Source of the DNA: Spiroplasma phoeniceum
GTDB taxonomy: Bacteria > Bacillota_I > Bacilli_A > Mycoplasmatales > Mycoplasmataceae
Direction of reading: 5' to 3'
Length of the DNA: 64,000 nucleotides
Assembly (NCBI GenBank): GCA_026239495.1
Contig: CP110830.1
Location: 992,001 to 1,056,000, forward strand
A program made the position numbers and the translations under genes. Below the pieces are notes generated by a model. That model had not been told where the DNA came from. It was given only the letters and a program-made list of their open reading frames with translations, and searched no databases. The stretch's first letter is position 1. Each line of letters begins with the position of its first letter. Below are positions 42,359-54,035 of this stretch, in pieces.

Positions 42359-42384
42359 TAAAAATAGATTAATATCTATTTTTA
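42359..42384 (-). terminator. rnpB terminator
   Basis: TAAAAATAGAT-ATTA-ATCTATTTTTA on the minus strand: 11-bp perfect stem followed by TTTTTG, directly after the RNase P RNA. Confidence 0.75.
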
Positions 42385-42390
42385 TTAGTA

Positions 42391-42774
42391 AAGTTACAAC
42401 ATCATAACCCACGTTCTGTTTTTTATTTTCTGAAATAAAATACTAGTTATTTATCTATCAATTATTAAATTGATCCCCTTGTTTTTTCTGCTTCAAAACA
42501 AGAAGTTCCCTTACCAAAATTTAGGTTTCTCGCTTGTGGGGTTTACCCGTTCCATTTTTTAAATTTCTTTAAAAACTCGTTTCTGTGGCACTTTTATAGA
42601 AAAAACTCCATATTATTTAATAATAACGTAGGATTTTTTTCAGCCGTCATAAGTAAAATTATGCCTAATTTTATGAATTAAATTAGCACAAACACTACAA
42701 TCATCACAGATTGTGCGAGCGTGGAGTTTCCTCTATTAACAGTATGTTAATAGCAACTAGTTCTGTTATAACTC
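42391..42774 (-). ncRNA. rnpB: RNase P RNA (B-type-like)
   Basis: Minus-strand RNA of about 384 nt. Conserved core strings are present in order: GAGGAAACTCCACGCTCGCA (P4 region), ACAGAAACGAG, TGGAACGGGTAAACCCC, and AGAACGTGGGTTATGA near the 3' end. AGTTATAACA at the 5' end pairs with TGTTGTAACT at the 3' end to form P1. It is followed by a terminator. It is the catalytic RNA that matures tRNA 5' ends. Ends are estimated from the P1 pairing. Confidence 0.93.
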
Positions 42775-42810
42775 ATTTATACTTATATCTTAGAAATTAA
42801 TTAAATAAAT

Positions 42811-43137
42811 CTAATCGTTATTTATTTTTCCTTCTAAGTTATGAATACGCTTTATTAAATCCGCTTTTGAAAAGCCTTCTTCTTCTAAGCGGGTTTTTTG
42901 AGCTTTTGTTTCATCAAGCTGAGCTCTTAAAACATCATTTTTATCTTGCAAATCATTTAATTGTTGACTCAAGTACTTGATTTCCTTATTAAAGTCATTT
43001 GTAATTTCTTCAAAAACTCTATAATCTGTCGCAACCATATCTAAGAATGTATCAACTTCATTTGGATCATAGCCTTGATAATCAACTTGGAATTCCTTAT
43101 TAATAATCTCCGTTGCTCGTAATTTAATTGTTTTCAT
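42811..43137 (-). CDS. GpsB/DivIVA-domain cell-division protein (108 aa)
   Basis: MKTIKLRATEIINKEFQVDY with the DivIVA N-terminal signature YDPNEVDTFLDMVATDYRVF, followed by a coiled coil (YLSQQLNDLQDKNDVLRAQL). Short form like GpsB (about 100 aa). In walled Firmicutes it links division and wall synthesis; the role in a wall-less spiroplasma is unclear. Immediately upstream of rnpB, the usual Firmicute neighbourhood (recU, gpsB, rnpB). Confidence 0.85.
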   Translation of the reverse strand: MKTIKLRATEIINKEFQVDYQGYDPNEVDTFLDMVATDYRVFEEITNDFNKEIKYLSQQLNDLQDKNDVLRAQLDETKAQKTRLEEEGFSKADLIKRIHNLEGKINND

Positions 43138-43184
43138 TTTTTACACCTCATTTGTAAGGAAAAACATCCTTTTTTGATAATTAA

Positions 43185-43712
43185 TTATTGAAGGAGGAAA
43201 CAAAAATTTATCTACCCAATAATCGTGGCATGTTTTTAGAATCTTTACTTAATTATACTATTCAAAAATATTTTGATAATAATACTGGTCTTTTTTTAAA
43301 AGACCAGTAAATATTACCCCGCTTGAAAAAACCAGCATTTAATCACAAAAAGTTATTTTAAAACAAAAACTGGATGTGATTATTATGGGCTTTATCAAGG
43401 TTATTATATTGAATTTGAAGCAAAAGAAATTACTCAACAAAAATTTAATTTAAACAATCTTAAGACCCATCATTTACAATGATTAGCATCATTTCATAAT
43501 CATCATGGCATTAGTTTTATTGTTATTTACTTTCATTATTATGATCATTATTTTATTTTATCATATCAAAAATTAATATAGTGAATAAAATTAATGTCAA
43601 CAAAACAAATACCACTTTCATATTTTATTGAAAATGGCCATGAACTTTTTTAGTTTTTCCTAATTTTCTTGATTTCAAACCAATTATTAATCAATTAATC
43701 AATTATATTTAG
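43185..43712 (+). pseudogene. recU: RecU Holliday-junction resolvase, decayed
   Basis: AAGGAGG is followed by ATTTATCTACCC with no standard start codon. The frame reads IYLPNNRGMFLESLLNYTIQ (RecU NRGM-LE motif), breaks near 43307, and after a second shift reads DYYGLYQGYYIEFEAKEITQ (catalytic DYxG...FEAKE), then HHLQWLASFHNHHGISFIVI. Nonsense codons at QKLI and HELF. Neighbours gpsB and rnpB confirm the classical recU place. Chromosomal RecU is therefore absent unless another copy exists. Confidence 0.75.
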
Positions 43713-44247
43713 TTAATGATTTTGGTTTATTTTTAAGATAATTATCAATAAACTTCAGTAATTCTTTAAAAGTTAGTTTTGCATTTTGATGATTATTAAT
43801 AATTAGGGTTAATTGAAAATCAGAAATTTTATTTTCTAAATAAGTATTTAAAGTTGCTTTTTCGTGTTCATTTAAAGGATGCTGTAAAATTTGATTTACT
43901 TGTTCAAATAAAATCTTTTTTTCAACATTTAATTCTAGATTTTCAATTGAAATAATGATCTTATTAAAAATTGGGGATAAATCCATTTCTAAAACACCTT
44001 TTTTAATTTTAATATCAATAAAACCAGCTTGTTTCAAATTATCTAACATCTTTTTTGCTTGAGCCTCACTAAAATTAGAATGATTTGCAATTTCTAATGG
44101 CATAATAAACCTTTTATCAGAAGAAGAACAGTTCATAATCAACATGATTAATACTAACTGTTCTTCTGACAAATTTATTAATTTATAATGACTTAACAAA
44201 AAACGTCACTTATTAATAATTCCTTTGTTAAATAAACTATTTAACAT
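43687..44247 (-). CDS. DnaD-like replication protein (186 aa)
   Basis: ATG 44247 (MLNSLFNKGIINKWRFLLSH) to TAA 43687. N-terminal winged-helix pattern (SEEQLVLIMLIMNCSS, ANHSNFSEAQAKKMLDNLKQ) and a helical C-terminal half (QVNQILQHPLNEHEKATLNT, KLTFKELLKFIDNYLKNKPK) typical of DnaD domain 2. DnaD helps load the replicative helicase. It lies between the dead recU (convergent, overlapping) and HU. Intact. Confidence 0.75.
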
Positions 44248-44270
44248 AACAATTAAATCTTTCCTAATTG

Positions 44271-44555
44271 TTAATTATTGTTTAAATCAGTTTTTAATTG
44301 TTTACCTGCTTTAAATTTAGCTGATTTAGAAGCTGGGATTTTAATTGTTTCTCCTGTTGATGGATTTCTTCCATCTCTTGCTGCTCTTTCAGTTACAGCA
44401 AATTTCCCAAATCCTGCAATTGAAACTTCTTTTCCAGCAACTAAAGCATTTTTAATATGATCAAAAACAAAATTTGTAATTTCTTCTGCGTGTGTTTTTG
44501 ATAACACATCAGTAAATTTTTCGGCAATTTGCGCTACTAGCTCTTTTTTTGACAT
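44271..44555 (-). CDS. hup: HU-family DNA-binding protein (94 aa)
   Basis: MSKKELVAQIAEKFTDVLSK; conserved beta-arm segment AARDGRNPSTGETIKIPASK with the intercalating Pro, and VSIAGFGKFAV. Length 94 is standard for HU. Histone-like nucleoid protein. Start preceded by AGAGGTGTAATT. Intact and monocistronic or co-transcribed with the DnaD-like gene 23 nt downstream. Confidence 0.95.
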   Translation of the reverse strand: MSKKELVAQIAEKFTDVLSKTHAEEITNFVFDHIKNALVAGKEVSIAGFGKFAVTERAARDGRNPSTGETIKIPASKSAKFKAGKQLKTDLNNN

Positions 44556-44773
44556 AATTACACCTCTTCTAATAAACCTTGTATAAATTTATAGGTTTAT
44601 ATTATTTTACCCAATTTTTATAAAAATGTATACCTTTTTAAACAAAAACATTATTTTAATAAAGTTTTCTACTTTGATAAAGCATTTTTAAAAATAGTCA
44701 ATGCCACAATATTATAGTAGTAATGCAAGATATTAAATTACTACAAAAAACTAAAAAACAAGGAGGAATAGTT
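44556..44773. other. Intergenic promoter region
   Basis: A+T-rich spacer between divergent genes; holds the leader of HU on the minus strand and, on the plus strand, ACAAGGAGGAATAGTT before the next gene. No RNA or repeat seen. Confidence 0.4.
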
Positions 44774-44874
44774 ATCAATTATTTTAAAAATAAAATTAGC
44801 TTGAAAGCAAATTTATAAACTATTTTTTGCAATAGTTGGCCTTACTATTTTAGGATGAGCGTTCATTAATAGGC
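44774..44874 (+). pseudogene. 5' fragment of a membrane protein gene
   Basis: Behind a strong ribosome site (AAGGAGGA) comes VINYFKNKISLKANL, a frame break, and a hydrophobic segment LFFAIVGLTILGWAFIN, then an ISB end. The rest is missing. An N-terminal signal-anchor; the protein cannot be identified. Confidence 0.4.
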
Positions 44875-45160
44875 TTCTTGCGCAACCTATTAAAAAATTG
44901 CAAATATTTGTAAAAAGACACTAATAGAAAAATATAATTTTAATTAATTATTTTTTTTATTTAAAAATTTAATATTTTGCCACAACAAAAAATGAATTTA
45001 TTATTTAAATTCTTTAATTTTAAATAAATCTTCTATTCTAACTGCAAATTATAAATTGAAGCAATTAAATTAAATCTTAAACTAAATCGTTTTCTTCGAT
45101 TACGATATTTTTCTGTAATAATTTTAAATTTTTTAAGAATAGCAAAAATATTTTCAATAA
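44873..45160 (-). mobile_element. ISB 3' fragment (minus orientation)
   Basis: Right end TAGGCTTCTTGCGCAACCTA (two changes in the terminal repeat) through the last part of the transposase to TTTTCAATAA, where an ISA left end begins. Confidence 0.8.
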
Positions 45161-45187
45161 TAGACTTCTTGCGATACCTGGTTTTAT

Positions 45188-46259
45188 TAGACTTCTTGCG
45201 ATACCTGGTTTTATTATTAAAATATTATTATAAAATATAATTTATGAGGATATTAAATTATGAAATTTGATGAATTTAAAAATATTAATGATAAAGAATG
45301 ATTAAGATTAACAGGAATAAAACAAGATATTTTTAATAAAATGTTAGATATTTTACAAGTAGCTGAAATAGAAAAATTTAAAAAAGGTGGCAAAGCTAAT
45401 AAATTATCACTAGAAAATCGATTATTGATGACTTTATCGTATTGACGAGAATATCGGACTTATTTTCATCTTGGAAAAAATTTCGGAATTAGTGAAGCTA
45501 ATTGTTATCGCAATATCAAGTGAATTGAAGATATTTTAATTAAACACCCTGATTTTCAGCAAGTTGCTGGTAAAAAAGCGCTAATAAATGATTATTTTAA
45601 TGATAAAACTATTATTATTGATGCTACCGAAACCCCAATCCAACGCCCAAAAAAAGACAAAAACAATCTTATTCTGGTAAAAAGAAAAAACACACTATTA
45701 AAACACAAGTAATTATCGAACAAGAAACCAAAAAAATTATTGCAACAAGTTTTTCACTTGGTAAAAAACACGATTATGCTTTATTTAAAGAATCAAAAAT
45801 CGCAATTTTAAAAAATACCAAATTAATAGTTGATAGTGGTTATCAAGGAATACAAAAAATTCACAATAATGTTATAATGCCCACAAAGAAAACTAAGAAA
45901 AAACATTTAAATAAAGAACAAAAACAACATAATAGACTAGTTTCAAAAATAAGAATTATTATTGAAAATATTTTTGCTATTCTTAAAAAATTTAAAATTA
46001 TTACAGAAAAATATAGAAATCGTAGAAAACGATTTAGTTTAAGATTTAATTTAATTGCTTCAATTTATAATTTACAATTATTATAGTTATCATAAAAGAT
46101 TTATTTAAAATTAACGAATTTGAATAATAAAATAATTTTTCGTTGTGGCAAAATATTAAATTTTTAAATAAAAGACATAATTAATTAAAATTATAATTTT
46201 ATATTAACCCCTTTTTACAAATATTTGAAATTATTTTAATGGGTTATGCAAGAAGTCTA
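45188..46259 (+). mobile_element. ISA (IS5-family) copy 10, 1072 bp
   Basis: Complete copy inserted 27 bp into the left end of copy 9, TA target duplication. Confidence 0.95.
45260..46086 (+). CDS. ISA IS5-family transposase, -1 frameshift fusion (copy 10)
   Basis: Consensus length with no nonsense codon; slip site and DDE residues intact. Probably functional. Confidence 0.82.
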
Positions 46260-46305
46260 TTATTAAAATATTATTATAAAATATAATTTATGAGGATATT
46301 AAATT

Positions 46306-47026
46306 ATGAAATTTGATGAATTTAAAAATATTAATGATAAAGAATGATTAAGATTAACAGGAATAAAACAAGATATTTTTAATAAAATGTTAGATATTTT
46401 ACAAGCAGCTGAAATAGAAAAATTTAAAAAAGGTGGCAAAGCTAATAAATTATCACTAGAAAATCGATTATTGATGACTTTATCGTATTGACGAGAATAT
46501 CGAACTTATTTTCATCTTGGAAAAAATTTCGGAATTAGTTAAGCTAATTGTTATCGCAATATCAAGTGAATTGAAGATATTTTAATTAAACACCCTGATT
46601 TTCAGCAAGTTGCTGGTAAAAAAGCACTAATAAATGATTATTTTAATGATAAAACTATTATTATTGATATTACCGAAACCCCAATCAAACGCCCAAAAAA
46701 AGACAAAAACAATCTTATTCTGTTAAAAAGAAAAAACACACCATTAAAACACAAGTAATTATATAACAAGAAACCAAAAAAATTATTGCAACAAGTTTTT
46801 CGCTTGGTAAAAAACACGATTATGCTTTATTTAAAGAATCAAAAATCGCAATTTTAAAAAATACCAAATTAATAGTTGATAGTGGTTATCAAGGAATACA
46901 AAAAATTCACAATAATGTTATAATGCCCACAAAGAAAACTAAGAAAAAACATTTAAATAAAGAACAAAAACAACATAATAGACTAGTTTCAAAAATAAGA
47001 ATTATTATTGAAAATATTTTTGCTAT
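46306..47026 (+). pseudogene. ISA transposase copy 9, truncated and nonsense mutated
   Basis: TAA replaces Glu in FGISEANCY; further changes (CAATCAAACGCC, ATTATATAACAAG) and loss of the last 50 codons. Confidence 0.8.
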
Positions 47027-48098
47027 TAGACTTCTTGCGATACCTGGTTTTATTATTAAAATATTATTATAAAATATAATTTATGAGGATATTAAATTAT
47101 GAAATTTGATGAATTTAAAAATATTAATGATAAATAATGATTAAGATTAACAGGAATAAAACAAGATATTTTTAATAAAATGTTAAATATTTTACAAGTA
47201 GCTGAAATAGAAAAATTTAAAAAAGGCGGCAAAGCTAATAAATTATCACTAGAAAATCGATTATTGATGACTTTATCGTATTGACGAGAATATCGAACTT
47301 ATTTTCATCTTGGAAAAAATTTCGGAATTAGTGAAGCTAATTGTTATCGCAATATCAAGTGAATTGAAGATATTTTAATTAAACACCCTGATTTTCAGCA
47401 AGTTGCTGGTAAAAAAGCACTAATAAATGATTATTTTAATGATAAAACTATTATTATTGATGCTACCGAAACCCCAATCCAACACCCAAAAAAAGACAAA
47501 AACAATCTTATTCTGGTAAAAAGAAAAAACACACTATTAAAACACAAGTAATTATCGAACAAGAAACCAAAAAAATTATTGCAACAAGTTTTTCGCTTGG
47601 AAAAAAACATGATTATGCTTTATTTAAAGAATCAAAAATCGCAATTTTAAAAAATACCAAATTAATAGTTGATAGTGGTTATCAAGGAATACAAAAAATT
47701 CACAATAATGTTATAATGCCCACAAAGAAAACTAAGAAAAAACATTTAAATAAAGAACAAAAACAACATAATAGACTAGTTTCAAAAATAAGAATTATTA
47801 TTGAAAATATTTTTGCTATTCTTAAAAAATTTAAAATTATTACAGAAAAATATAGAAATCGTAGAAAACGATTTAGTTTAAGATTTAATTTAATTGCTTC
47901 AATTTATAATTTACAATTATTATAGTTATCATAAAAGATTTATTTAAAATTAACAAATTTGAATAATAAAATAATTTTTCGTTGTGGCAAAATATTAAAT
48001 TTTTAAATAAAAGACATAATTAATTAAAATTATAATTTTATATTAACCCCTTTTTACAAATATTTGAAATTATTTTAATGGGTTATGCAAGAAGTCTA
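47027..48098 (+). mobile_element. ISA (IS5-family) copy 11, 1072 bp
   Basis: Complete ends; abuts truncated copy 9 on its left and chromosomal DNA on its right. Confidence 0.95.
47099..47925 (+). pseudogene. ISA transposase copy 11, nonsense mutated
   Basis: Codon for Glu in NINDKEWLRL is TAA, so OrfA stops after 12 residues. Otherwise consensus. Confidence 0.8.
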
Positions 48099-48173
48099 TT
48101 TAATTAATTTATTTATATTTTTGTAAAACCTAATCTTTTTTCTGACTACCACCTTTTTCACATTAATAAAGTA

Positions 48174-48920
48174 TTAAACATCTTCTTTATAATATTTATT
48201 TCATGATGCAATATCATCACTATCATTCTTATTAACTGGTTCTAATGATGGCCGTTTTTCTAAGTCAATTCCGTCTTCAACATTATTATTCTTTTTCCGC
48301 GAATCAATTATAAATTCTTTATCTGGTGCTGTCCGATTTTGTAATGCTTGAATTTGCATTCTAATTCGTGACATCTTTAATTTTTTATCTTTAAATTCAA
48401 TCATTCACTGGATTGGTAACATTAATGGGTCAAGTCCCCCCACGTTACGAATAATCATTAATAGCATATTAATAAATTTACCAAATCCTTCTTCCCCTTT
48501 TCAATGTTCCATTTCTAATGGATAATACATTAATTGATTTTTAACTAAATCATAATTGGAAGAATGTGCTTCTGTAATTTTTTCTACTCATTCTATTTCA
48601 GGAATTAAATAAAAATTAGTTGATAAACTACAATTAAATAAATGTTGTTGATTTTTAAATAATGAGAAATTAAACTTATCAACAATAATGGCGCTAATAC
48701 TAATTTTTAAGCCAGTTAAATCAGTTACTTCTTTAATTCATTGAAAGATTGCTTGAACATAACTAAGAATAAATTTTAATTTTCCTGACGAATAAAGAAT
48801 TGTTTTTCAGCTTTCATAATCAAACTGATATTCTGCATCATGTCGTACTTCACGAATATTTTCATCAGGTTCTAATGCTAAGAAGTCTTCGGCTGATAAA
48901 ATAATCATATCTTTTTTCAT
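48174..48920 (-). CDS. Unknown conserved-looking cytosolic protein (248 aa)
   Basis: ATG 48920 (MKKDMIILSAEDFLALEPDE) with AGGAGAAACAAACCAT upstream; TAA 48174. No membrane segment long enough to call; central mixed part (LKISISAIIVDKFNFSLFKN), Pro/Leu-rich LDPLMLPIQWMIEFKDKKLK, and a polar acidic tail (RPSLEPVNKNDSDDIAS) likely disordered. Reads six TGA-Trp or more. Own promoter region to its right (TTGACA at 48953-48958 on the plus strand reads as TGTCAA on minus). Not recognised. Confidence 0.55.
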
Positions 48921-49033
48921 ATGGTTTGTTTCTCCTGGGCGACCTATCTCATTGACATATTTTTTGTTTAATTATATCATAAAACTAAGTAGAAAACTAG
49001 GTATTAGGGAAGTGATTTAGTCCCTATGTTGAA

Positions 49034-49212
49034 TAGACTTCTTGCATAACACATTAAAATAATTTCAAATATTTGTAAAAAAGGGTTAATATAAAATTAT
49101 AATTTTAATTAATTATGTCTTTTATTTAAAAATTTAATATTTTGCCACAACGAAAAATTATTTTATTATTCAAATTTGTTAATTTTAAATAAATCTTTTA
49201 TGATAACTATAA
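49034..49212 (-). mobile_element. ISA copy 12, right-end fragment
   Basis: 179 bp of ISA right terminus in minus orientation (TAGACTTCTTGCATAACACA) up to GATAACTATAA, where ISA copy 13 begins head-on. Confidence 0.85.
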
Positions 49213-50284
49213 TAGACTTCTTGCGATACCTGGTTTTATTATTAAAATATTATTATAAAATATAATTTATGAGGATATTAAATTATGAAATTTGATGAAT
49301 TTAAAAATATTAATGATAAAGAATGATTAAGATTAACAGGAATAAAACAAGATATTTTTAATAAAATGTTAGATATTTTACAAGTAGCTGAAATAGAAAA
49401 ATTTAAAAAAGGTGGCAAAGCTAATAAATTATCACTAGAAAATCGATTATTGATGACTTTATCGTATTGACGAGAATATCGAACTTATTTTCATCTTGGA
49501 AAAAATTTCGGAATTAGTGAAGCTAATTGTTATCGCAATATCAAGTGAATTGAAGATATTTTAATTAAACACCCTGATTTTCAGCAAGTTGCTGATAAAA
49601 AAGCACTAATAAATGATTATTTTAATGATAAAACTATTATTATTGATGTTACCGAGACCCCAATCCAACGCCCAAAAAAAGACAAAAACAATCTTATTCT
49701 GGTAAAAAGAAAAAACACACTATTAAAACACAAGTAATTATCGAACAAGAAACCAAAAAAATTATTGCAACAAGTTTTTCACTTGGTAAAAAACACGATT
49801 ATGCTTTATTTAAAGAATCAAAAATCGCAATTTTAAAAAATACCAAATTAATAGTTGATAGTGGTTATCAAGGAATACAAAAAATTCACAATAATGTTAT
49901 AATGCCCACAAAGAAAACTAAGAAAAAACATTTAAATAAAGAACAAAAACAACATAATAGACTAGTTTCAAAAATAAGAATTATTATTGAAAATATTTTT
50001 GCTATTCTTAAAAAATTTAAAATTATTACAGAAAAATATAGAAATCGTAGAAAACGATTTAGTTTAAGATTTAATTTAATTGCTTCAATTTATAATTTAC
50101 AATTATTATAGTTATCATAAAAGATTTATTTAAAATTAACGAATTTGAATAATAAAATAATTTTTCGTTGTGGCAAAATATTAAATTTTTAAATAAAAGA
50201 CATAATTAATTAAAATTATAATTTTATATTAACCCTTTTTTACAAATATTTGAAATTATTTTAATGGGTTGTGCAAGAATTCTA
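49213..50284 (+). mobile_element. ISA (IS5-family) copy 13, 1072 bp
   Basis: Full length; its right terminal repeat is altered (GGTTGTGCAAGAATTCTA), which could hamper further transposition. It truncates IS3 element 2. Confidence 0.93.
49285..50111 (+). CDS. ISA IS5-family transposase, -1 frameshift fusion (copy 13)
   Basis: Consensus length, no nonsense codon; one Gly-to-Asp change (VADKKAL). DDE residues kept. Confidence 0.78.
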
Positions 50285-51212
50285 TTATGTTAATGAGATC
50301 TTTTTTTGTTTGTTTAGTTTTATTAATTGCAGCATCTAAATTGTTCATAACAATTTTGTTGTCATTATATTTTGATCACTGCACATCAACAATTTCTTTA
50401 GTATATCCATCAAGCATTGTTGATTGATAATTTTTTTTACCATTTCAAATTAAATAAGTTACATCAGTAAATAAAAATTTAAATTTTTCTTTAATTTTAT
50501 TAAATTTATGATTTCCTAAATCAGGATATTTAATTATATTTTTATTTTTGGCCTTTTTTTATTAATATTTTTTTACGCATCTGTTTTACATATTCAGCTT
50601 GAATATTATTTTAATTTATAATTCGTAATACTTTTTTAGCATTATAAATAATGCCATAATCTTCTTTTAAATATTTAGTTATCAGACGATATCCAAATTG
50701 TTTTAAATTTTCTTCATAGACTTTTACAATATTCTTTAATGGTTCGTTATCCTTATCATTCCTTAAATAATTTTTATATTTATCTCAATAACTACGCTTT
50801 AAGCCTGTTATATTAAGCAATAATTTTAATGAATATTTAGCACGATTTTCTTTTATAAAAGATACTATTTTTTGTTTATTTAATTGTAAAAGTCATAGAG
50901 CTTTTTTAATAATTCATACCTAACTTTGTAATAGTTTAAGTCTTTTTTCGCAAATGATTCTTTGGGGCCTTTTGATGTATTTAAAATTCCTCTTTTAAAA
51001 TTTTTTTGTCATGAATTAAGTGTTTTTATATTTACTTTATATTTTTTTGAAATATAAGTAAGCGATGTTTGTTCATTTTGTTTTACTGTATTTTTTCTAA
51101 ATTCTGCAGTATATGTTTTAAATTTTTGGCCTTTTTTGCCATATAAAAATACAACCCCTCTAAAGGTTTAGTAAAGTTCTTTTTTAATTTTAGTTACTTT
51201 TTGGGGTGCAGT
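50285..51212 (-). mobile_element. IS3-family element 2, decayed and truncated
   Basis: Outer end GACTGCACCCCAAAAAGTAA at 51212. OrfA (ATG near 51142) reads, after an A-run shift, FKTYTAEFRKNTVKQNEQTS, SLTYISKKYKVNIKTLNSWQ (HTH). OrfB reads MTFTIKQKIVSFIKENRAKY, SLKLLLNITGLKRSYWDKYK, GYRLITKYLKEDYGIIYNAK, then with stops YPDLGNHKFNKIKEKFKFLF and TDVTYLIW up to KTKQTKKDLINI at the ISA junction. IS150-like layout. Dead. Confidence 0.7.
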
Positions 51213-51290
51213 CTAATTTATAGAAAAGAATAACCTTTTTTATTGAAAATTGATATAATAAATAATAGCAAGAAACGAGGGTTTTAAATA

Positions 51291-51887
51291 ATGGCAAAGA
51301 ATATTTTTGTTAAAAAAAAGAATCGCAATTTATTACTAAATTATTTTAAACCATCCATTTATGTGAAAAATGTTAATAAAATTAATCTTGAATCATTAAA
51401 AAAAAATGGGATTAAAGTCTTTATTTGTGATTTAGATAATACTTTAACTCCATTTTACCGTGGTATTCCGAATACTGATAATTTAAATTTAATTCAAAAG
51501 GTCAAGAAATTAGGGATGATTTTTGTGTTAGTATCAAATAATTCTCGAAAGCGAGTTGAACGGTTTGCTCAAAAAGCAGGGATTGAACATTATTATTGAA
51601 ATGCTAAAAAACCATTATTAAAATATTTTCGTGTGATTTCACGGCAATTTAATGCTAATCCCCATGAAATGATTATGGTTGGTGATCAATTAATTACGGA
51701 TGTTTTATTCGCTAATCGAGCCCATATGGAAAGCATTTTAGTTGTCCCAGTAACAGGTGTTAATGAATCAAACCGATTAATGAGTTTATTAGAAAATTTA
51801 CTTTATAAACGGTTAGCTCAAAAAAATATTTTACATAAAGGTTTCTTTGATGAAGGAGAATATGGATTAGACTATGATATCTTATAA
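51291..51887 (+). CDS. yqeG: YqeG-family HAD IIIA phosphatase (198 aa)
   Basis: MAKNIFVKKKNRNLLLNYFK, then HAD motif I VFICDLDNTLTPFY, motif II FVLVSNNSRKRVE, Lys of motif III (YYWNAKKPLLKYF) and motif IV MVGDQLITDVLFANR. Length and motifs match YqeG. The ATG has weak ribosome pairing (ACGAGGG). A TATAAT-like -10 lies at 51253-51260. It overlaps yqeH by 14 nt, the classic yqeG-yqeH arrangement. One TGA-Trp. Confidence 0.92.
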
Positions 51888-52950
51888 GAAGTGTGCTGGT
51901 TGTGGGGTTATTTTACAAACTACAACCCCAAACAATCTTGGATATGTGGAAACATTAACGCAAGAGTATTGTTGTCGTTGTTTTCGGTTAACTCATTATA
52001 GTGAACTAGTTCATTATAATATAACAGCAGTTGATTTTCTTACAAAGTTACGCCAAGATTATCATTTTAATTGACATTATTTTTATGTTTTAGATGTTTA
52101 TGATTTGGATGGAACGCGGAATTTGGAATTAGAACAGCTATTAAAAAATAATAAAGTAACTTTAATTATTAATAAAATTGATTTAGTAAATAAATTAATT
52201 AATGCTAATAAAATTATTACTTATATTAGTGAACTTTTTCGAAATTCAGTGCTTTTTTCAAAACTAGAAGATATTATTTTAGTGAGTGGTTTAAAGAATT
52301 ATGGTTTAGATGAATTATGACGATATATTAAGCGTCAAGATAATGACCTTGTTTTTGTTGGTAGTTCTAATACAGGAAAAAGTACATTATTAAATAGTTT
52401 AATTAAGTTAACTAACCAACAACAAAAAATTACTGTTTCGAATAACCTTGCAACAACATTAGATAAAATTGTTGTTAATTTGGGAACGAAGCAGAAAGTT
52501 TATGATACTCCTGGTATCATTAATAAGTATAGTCTGCTTACATGTCTTGCCGAAAATAATAAAAATATGCTTACTAAACAACTATTAAAACCAATTACAT
52601 TTCAATTGTCTGCAGAGCAAACAATTTTTTATGAAGGATTAGTTAGTTTTTCATATCTTACAGGTTTAAAAACAAGTTTTCATTTTTATAAAAATAATAA
52701 TTTAAAATTACACCGTACCAAATTAAGTAATAAAGATTATTATTTTAACCAGCACGTACCAACTGCTGTTGTTAGATTACAAGATTATCAAGAATGAACT
52801 GAACGAATGATCAAAATTAAGAAACCAGGGGATTATTCGCTCTTTATTGCTGGATTAGGATGAATTAGTTTTAAAGGCCAAAGTGGTCAAAAAATAATGG
52901 TTGGAACCCATCAAAACATTAAAATTACACTACGAAAACAGTTTATTTAG
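51874..52950 (+). CDS. yqeH: YqeH ribosome-biogenesis GTPase (358 aa)
   Basis: ATG 51874 inside the yqeG end, with GAAGGAGAA upstream. N-terminal zinc site CAGCGV ... CCRCFRLTHY; circularly permuted G motifs: G4 INKIDLV precedes G1 GSSNTGKST and G3 DTPGI. YqeH helps assemble the 30S subunit. TGA-Trp at several places. Intact and normal in length. Confidence 0.94.
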
Positions 52951-53138
52951 TTTTATAATTAAAAGTAGATAAGTAGAAAAGAAATAAAATATTATGAATC
53001 TTGTTAAAAAATATCCTTATGTAATTACTGATTTAGATGGCACAATTGCAGGGAAAGGTTATATAATAGACTTCTTGCGATACCTGGTTTTATTATTAAA
53101 ATATTATTATAAAATATAATTTATGAGGATATTAAATT

Positions 53139-53965
53139 ATGAAATTTGATGAATTTAAAAATATTAATGATAAAGAATGATTAAGATTAACAGGAATAAA
53201 ACAAGATATTTTTAATAAAATGTTAGATATTTTACAAGTAGCTGAAATAGAAAAATTTAAAAAAGGTGGCAAAGCTAATAAATTATCACTAGAAAATCGA
53301 TTATTGATGACTTTATCGTATTGACGAGAATATCGAACTTATTTTCATCTTGGAAAAAATTTCGGAATTAGTGAAGCTAATTGTTATCGCAATATCAAGT
53401 GAATTGAAGATATTTTAATTAAACACCCTGATTTTCAGCAAGTTGCTGGTAAAAAAGCACTAATAAATGATTATTTTAATGATAAAACTATTATTATTGA
53501 TGTTACCGAAACCCCAATCCAACGCCCAAAAAAAGACAAAAACAATCTTATTCTGGTAAAAAGAAAAAACACACTATTAAAACACAAGTAATTATCGAAC
53601 AAGAAACCAAAAAAATTATTGCAACAAGTTTTTCACTTGGTAAAAAACACGATTATGCTTTATTTAAAGAATCAAAAATCGCAATTTTAAAAAATACCAA
53701 ATTAATAGTTGATAGTGGTTATCAAGGAATACAAAAAATTCACAATAATGTTATAATGCCCACAAAGAAAACTAAGAAAAAACATTTAAATAAAGAACAA
53801 AAACAACATAATAGACTAGTTTCAAAAATAAGAATTATTATTGAAAATATTTTTGCTATTCTTAAAAAATTTAAAATTATTACAGAAAAATATAGAAATC
53901 GTAGAAAACGATTTAGTTTAAGATTTAATTTAATTGCTTCAATTTATAATTTACAATTATTATAG
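53139..53965 (+). CDS. ISA IS5-family transposase, -1 frameshift fusion (copy 14)
   Basis: Consensus and open; the nested insertion lies 70 bp beyond its stop codon. Probably makes an active enzyme. Confidence 0.82.
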
Positions 53966-54035
53966 TTATCATAAAAGATTTATTTAAAATTAACGAATTT
54001 GAATAATAAAATAATTTTTCGTTGTGGCAAAATAT

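Larger units (their letters stand above)
45161..47026 (+). mobile_element. ISA copy 9, split by copy 10 and 3'-truncated
   Basis: Its first 27 bp (45161-45187) are separated from the remainder (46260-47026) by ISA copy 10, which inserted at a TA in the left end. The element then stops inside OrfB (TTTTTGCTAT), where copy 11 begins; its right end is absent. Confidence 0.85.
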
